From Chryseobacterium mulctrae (GTDB lineage Bacteria; Bacteroidota; Bacteroidia; Flavobacteriales; Weeksellaceae): DNA of 64,000 bases. Position numbers and translations under genes: made by a program. The DNA is taken from assembly GCF_006175945.1 (NCBI RefSeq), contig NZ_VAJL01000001.1:1550001-1614000 (forward strand). The letters are read 5' to 3'. Numbering within the stretch: position 1 is the first letter of the stretch; every line of letters starts with the position of its first letter. The notes beneath the pieces are model-generated. The model ran no database searches. It was given only the letters and a program-made list of their open reading frames with translations, and was not told where the DNA came from. Below, one piece after another: positions 60,931 through 64,000 of the stretch.

Positions 60931-62154
60931 ATGAAAGACAACTCATTATCTAATATACTTAACCAGCACAATAGTAACGAACAAATCGACGGGCAATTAT
61001 ACACCCTGAATTTGGGACCTACTCACCCTGCAACGCACGGAATCTTCCAAAACGTTCTTACGATGGACGGTGAAAGAATTCTTCACGCAGAGCAGACCGT
61101 TGGTTATATCCACAGAGCTTTTGAAAAAATTTCTGAAAGAAGAAATTATGCTCAAATCACCACGCTTACAGACCGTATGAACTACTGTTCTGCACCAATC
61201 AACAATCTTGGATGGCACATGACTGTAGAAAAACTGATTGGTGTAAAAGTTCCGAAACGTGTAGATTATATGCGTGTTATTTTAATGGAATTGGCAAGAA
61301 TCGGTGACCACTTAATCTGTAACGGAGTAACCGGAATGGATGCAGGTGCAATTACAGGTCTTACCTATATGTTCATCGAAAGAGAACGTATTTACGATAT
61401 GTACGAGCAGATTTGTGGAGCTAGAATGACAACCAATATGGGAAGAATCGGAGGTTTTGAAAGAGATTTCACTCCAAAATTCCATGAGTTGCTGAAAGAT
61501 TTCTTAAAAACATTCCCTGCAAGATTCCAGGAATTCTGTAATCTATTAGAGAGAAACAGAATCTTTATGGACAGAACCATCGGTGCAGGTGCAATTTCAG
61601 CAGAAAGAGCATTAAGCTATGGTTTCACAGGTCCAAATTTACGTGCAACAGGTGTAGATTACGATGTAAGAGTTGCGCAGCCTTATTCTTCTTATGAAGA
61701 TTTCGATTTCATTATTCCTGTAGGAACTTCTGGTGACACTTACGACCGATTCATGGTTCGTCAGCAGGAAATCTGGGAATCTTTGAAAATAATCAACCAA
61801 GCGTACGACAATTTGCCGGAAGGTACTTTCCACGCAGATGTTCCAGAATTTTATCTTCCAGAAAAAGCTGACGTTTACAAAAAAATGGAAGCCTTGATTT
61901 ACCATTTCAAAATCGTAATGGGAGAAACTGACGTACCAAAAGGTGAAGTTTATCACGCTGTAGAAGGTGGAAACGGAGAATTAGGATTCTATTTAGTTAG
62001 TGATGGCGGAAGAAGCCCTTACAGATTACACTTCAGAAGACCGTGTTTTATCTACTACCAAGCATATCCTGAAATGATTACAGGTTCTGTAATTTCAGAT
62101 GCTATCGTTACGATGTGTAGTATGAATGTAATTGCGGGAGAATTAGACGCATAA
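60931..62154 (+). CDS. nuoD: NADH-quinone oxidoreductase subunit D
   Basis: From the ATG at 60931 the 407-residue 49-kDa-type subunit starts MKDNSLSNILNQ and soon reaches LNLGPTHPATHGIFQ, the conserved beginning. An upstream in-frame ATG at 60886 lies in an AT-rich spacer and is unlikely. Other landmarks are GYIHRAFEKISERR, MRVILMELARIGDHLI and DCRSPYRLHFRRP (seen as GGRSPYRLHFRRPCF). It forms part of the quinone pocket with NuoB. Confidence 0.96.
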   Translation: MKDNSLSNILNQHNSNEQIDGQLYTLNLGPTHPATHGIFQNVLTMDGERILHAEQTVGYIHRAFEKISERRNYAQITTLTDRMNYCSAPINNLGWHMTVEKLIGVKVPKRVDYMRVILMELARIGDHLICNGVTGMDAGAITGLTYMFIERERIYDMYEQICGARMTTNMGRIGGFERDFTPKFHELLKDFLKTFPARFQEFCNLLERNRIFMDRTIGAGAISAERALSYGFTGPNLRATGVDYDVRVAQPYSSYEDFDFIIPVGTSGDTYDRFMVRQQEIWESLKIINQAYDNLPEGTFHADVPEFYLPEKADVYKKMEALIYHFKIVMGETDVPKGEVYHAVEGGNGELGFYLVSDGGRSPYRLHFRRPCFIYYQAYPEMITGSVISDAIVTMCSMNVIAGELDA

Positions 62155-62254
62155 AAGAAATTATAGATTTTGGATTATAAATTTTAAATTAATCTAAACT
62201 CTTTAAATATAAATTAATATCAAAATTGATAGGATTTTTAGAACTAAGATTTTC

Positions 62255-62287
62255 ATCTAAAATCTAAAATCTAAAATCTAAAATCTT
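62255..62287 (+). repeat. Heptanucleotide tandem repeat (ATCTAAA)n in the nuoD-nuoE spacer
   Basis: ATCTAAA is repeated about four to five times just before nuoE. Related AAATTTTAAA/AAATCTAAAA sequences fill the spacers before nuoB (59699-59790) and before nuoF (62803-62850). They contain no gene and may fold against each other, as arms are near-palindromic. Confidence 0.75.
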
Positions 62288-62292
62288 TAAAT

Positions 62293-62802
62293 ATGAGCGA
62301 AACAATAGCTTTTAAACCGGAAAGTTTACAGCAGGTACACAAAATCATGGCAAGATATCCTGAAGGAAGACAAAAGTCTGCCCTTCTTCCCGTTCTGCAT
62401 TTAGCGCAGAAAGAATTTGGAGGATGGCTGGATGTTCCTGTAATGGATTATGTTGCTGAATTATTGAGTATTAAACCTATCGAAGTATACGAAGTAGCCA
62501 CTTTTTATACCATGTTTAATATGAAGCCGGTGGGTAAATATGTTTTGGAAGTTTGCAGAACCGGACCTTGTATGGTTTGTGGAAGCGAAAAAATTCTTGA
62601 CCATATCAGAACAAAATTGAACATAAAAGACGGACAAACTACTGAAGATGGAATGTTCACTTTAAAACCTGCTGAATGTCTTGGAGCTTGCGGATACGCA
62701 CCAATGATGCAGTTAGGAAAATTTTATCACGAAAATTTAACGATAGAAAAAGTTGACGAAATCCTAGATCTTTGCAGAGAAGGACAAGTTGATTTGGGCT
62801 AA
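62293..62802 (+). CDS. nuoE: NADH-quinone oxidoreductase subunit E
   Basis: The 169-residue subunit carries the 2Fe-2S cluster N1a with cysteines in EVCRTGPCMVCG and ECLGACGYAP. The N-terminal helical part (RYPEGRQKSALLPVLHLAQK) is typical. It works with NuoF in NADH oxidation. Confidence 0.95.
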   Translation: MSETIAFKPESLQQVHKIMARYPEGRQKSALLPVLHLAQKEFGGWLDVPVMDYVAELLSIKPIEVYEVATFYTMFNMKPVGKYVLEVCRTGPCMVCGSEKILDHIRTKLNIKDGQTTEDGMFTLKPAECLGACGYAPMMQLGKFYHENLTIEKVDEILDLCREGQVDLG

Positions 62803-62904
62803 TAGAAATTTTAAAATCTAAATTTTAGATTTTAAATTATTCACTTAACGTTTAATACTAATTAATGCAAAAAGCCAAAAGCTGATTGCAATAAGCAAAT
62901 AAAA

Positions 62905-64000
62905 ATGAGTAAAAAACTTTTACTTAAAGACGCACACGTAGAAGGAATACGCTACTTCGAAACTTACCGCAAACAAGGAGGTTACGGAGCAGCAGAAAAA
63001 GCCTTTAAAATGACACCCGAAGAAATCCTTGAAGAAGTAAAAGTTTCAGGTCTTCGTGGTCGTGGTGGTGCTGGTTTCCCAACAGGAATGAAGTGGAGCT
63101 TTCTGGCAAAACCGGAAGGCGTACCAAGACACTTGGTAGTGAATGCCGATGAATCTGAACCGGGAACTTTCAAAGACAGATATTTGATGGAATTCATTCC
63201 TCACCTTTTGATTGAGGGAATGTTGATTTCGTCGTTCGTTTTAGGTTCAAATGTTTCTTATATCTACATCCGTGGAGAATATTCTTGGATCCCTGATATT
63301 TTAGAAGAAGCAATTGAAGAAGCTAAAGCTGCAGGATTTTTAGGTAAAAATATCTTAGGAACAGGTTTCGATTGCGAAATTTATGTTCAAAGAGGTGGTG
63401 GAGCTTATATCTGTGGTGAAGAAACTGCTTTGCTAGAATCTCTTGAAGGTAAAAGAGGAAACCCAAGATTGAAACCACCTTTCCCGGCTGTAAAAGGACT
63501 TTGGGAAAGACCAACGGTTGTAAATAATGTTGAATCTATCGCAGCAATCGTTCCGATTATCGATATTACCGGTGCTGAATATGCAAAAATTGGTGTAGGT
63601 CGATCGACTGGTACAAAATTGATTTCTGCTTGCGGAAATATCAATAAACCCGGAGTTTACGAAATCGATATGACCATCACAGTTGAAGAATTTATTTATT
63701 CTGATGAATATTGTGGTGGAATTCCAAACGGGAAAAAGCTAAAGGCTTGTATTCCTGGAGGAAGTTCAGTTCCGATTGTTCCGGCAAACTTATTATTGAA
63801 AACGGTAAACGGTGAACCAAGATATATGAATTATGAATCTCTTGCTGATGGTGGTTTTGCTACCGGAACAATGATGGGTTCAGGAGGATTTATCGTTTTG
63901 GATGAAGACCAGTGTATCGTAGAACATACCATGACTTTGGCGAGATTTTATAATCACGAAAGTTGCGGACAATGTACTCCTTGTCGTGAAGGAACGGGAT
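62905..64000 (+). CDS. nuoF: NADH-quinone oxidoreductase subunit F (runs off the right edge)
   Basis: From the ATG at 62905 the frame stays open to the window end (365 codons seen). Landmarks are the NADH/FMN-binding RGRGGAGFPTGMKWSF, ADESEPGTFKDR, YICGEETALLESLEGKRGNP and the 4Fe-4S cluster motif ESCGQCTPCREGTG close to the edge. It is the NADH dehydrogenase subunit of complex I. Confidence 0.96.
   Translation, partial: MSKKLLLKDAHVEGIRYFETYRKQGGYGAAEKAFKMTPEEILEEVKVSGLRGRGGAGFPTGMKWSFLAKPEGVPRHLVVNADESEPGTFKDRYLMEFIPHLLIEGMLISSFVLGSNVSYIYIRGEYSWIPDILEEAIEEAKAAGFLGKNILGTGFDCEIYVQRGGGAYICGEETALLESLEGKRGNPRLKPPFPAVKGLWERPTVVNNVESIAAIVPIIDITGAEYAKIGVGRSTGTKLISACGNINKPGVYEIDMTITVEEFIYSDEYCGGIPNGKKLKACIPGGSSVPIVPANLLLKTVNGEPRYMNYESLADGGFATGTMMGSGGFIVLDEDQCIVEHTMTLARFYNHESCGQCTPCREGTG

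Noticed and set aside
62255..62287. Short tandem repeat considered as a CRISPR array
   Set aside because: Units are 7 bp with no spacers, and no cas genes are present in the window.

Overview
The window looks like chromosomal DNA of a flavobacterium of the Weeksellaceae (Chryseobacterium-like). The reasons are low GC, Bacteroidota-type -7 boxes (TAnnTTTG), very short leaders, type IX secretion sorting domains, RHS proteins of the Bacteroidota type, and housekeeping genes (rbfA, aroE, ribD, nuoABCDEF) that read as flavobacterial. This is inferred from reading; no database was searched.

Region 1 (1 to about 8.42 kb) is the right-hand part of an integrated mobilisable or conjugative element of the CTnDOT type. 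It holds a partial XRE regulator, relaxase genes mobB and mobA, a probable oriT hairpin, a DUF3408 (TraB-like) gene, an AbiEii/DUF6922 toxin-antitoxin-like pair as cargo, a large nested hairpin, two overlapping excisionase-like HTH genes, a lipoprotein and an IntDOT-like tyrosine recombinase. The element ends inside a pectinase (GH28) gene, of which only the 3' end survives here.

Region 2 (8.4-18.5 kb) is a pectin-use cluster: GH28 remnant, three alpha/beta-hydrolase esterases (two tandem paralogues), pectin methylesterase, rhamnogalacturonan acetylesterase, KdgF-like cupin, PL1 and PL10 pectate lyases and a DUF4861 protein. Together they would remove methyl and acetyl esters, cut polygalacturonate and linearise the unsaturated uronates. 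No SusC/SusD pair or transporter is visible.

Region 3 (18.6-23.5 kb) is a two-component system with a membrane-barrel-like gene and a PepSY-like/DUF2490 gene pair. All three transcription units have 11-bp-spaced TTCC direct repeats upstream, which suggests one autoregulated regulon. A small membrane-protein gene just upstream carries an in-frame stop.

Region 4 (23.7-35.1 kb) starts with a 1,899-residue DUF4011 / SF1 helicase / Vsr-like nuclease / DUF3320 protein followed closely by a gene with a HEPN-type RNxxxH motif, a candidate anti-phage pair. Small secreted or membrane proteins of mostly unknown function, a thioredoxin-like protein and a methyltransferase follow.

Region 5 (35.2-39.4 kb) has a GNAT-nitrilase fusion, a PQQ-type sugar dehydrogenase and methionine aminopeptidase. 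Region 6 (39.42-48.72 kb) is a genomic island bounded by a 13-bp direct repeat of the 3' end of a CAU-anticodon tRNA. It contains a DUF3883-like nuclease gene abutting an IS3-family element with a frameshifted transposase, an RHS polymorphic toxin with a probable immunity gene, a 5'-truncated RHS-type fragment and an unknown gene. No integrase remains.

Region 7 (48.8-64 kb) is ordinary core genome: mce, rbfA, an FtsX-type permease, a secreted endonuclease I, aroE, a DUF349 protein, ribD, a YigZ protein, a YugP-type metallopeptidase, a GNAT protein, a small membrane protein, and the start of the complex I operon nuoA-F, with nuoF running off the end.
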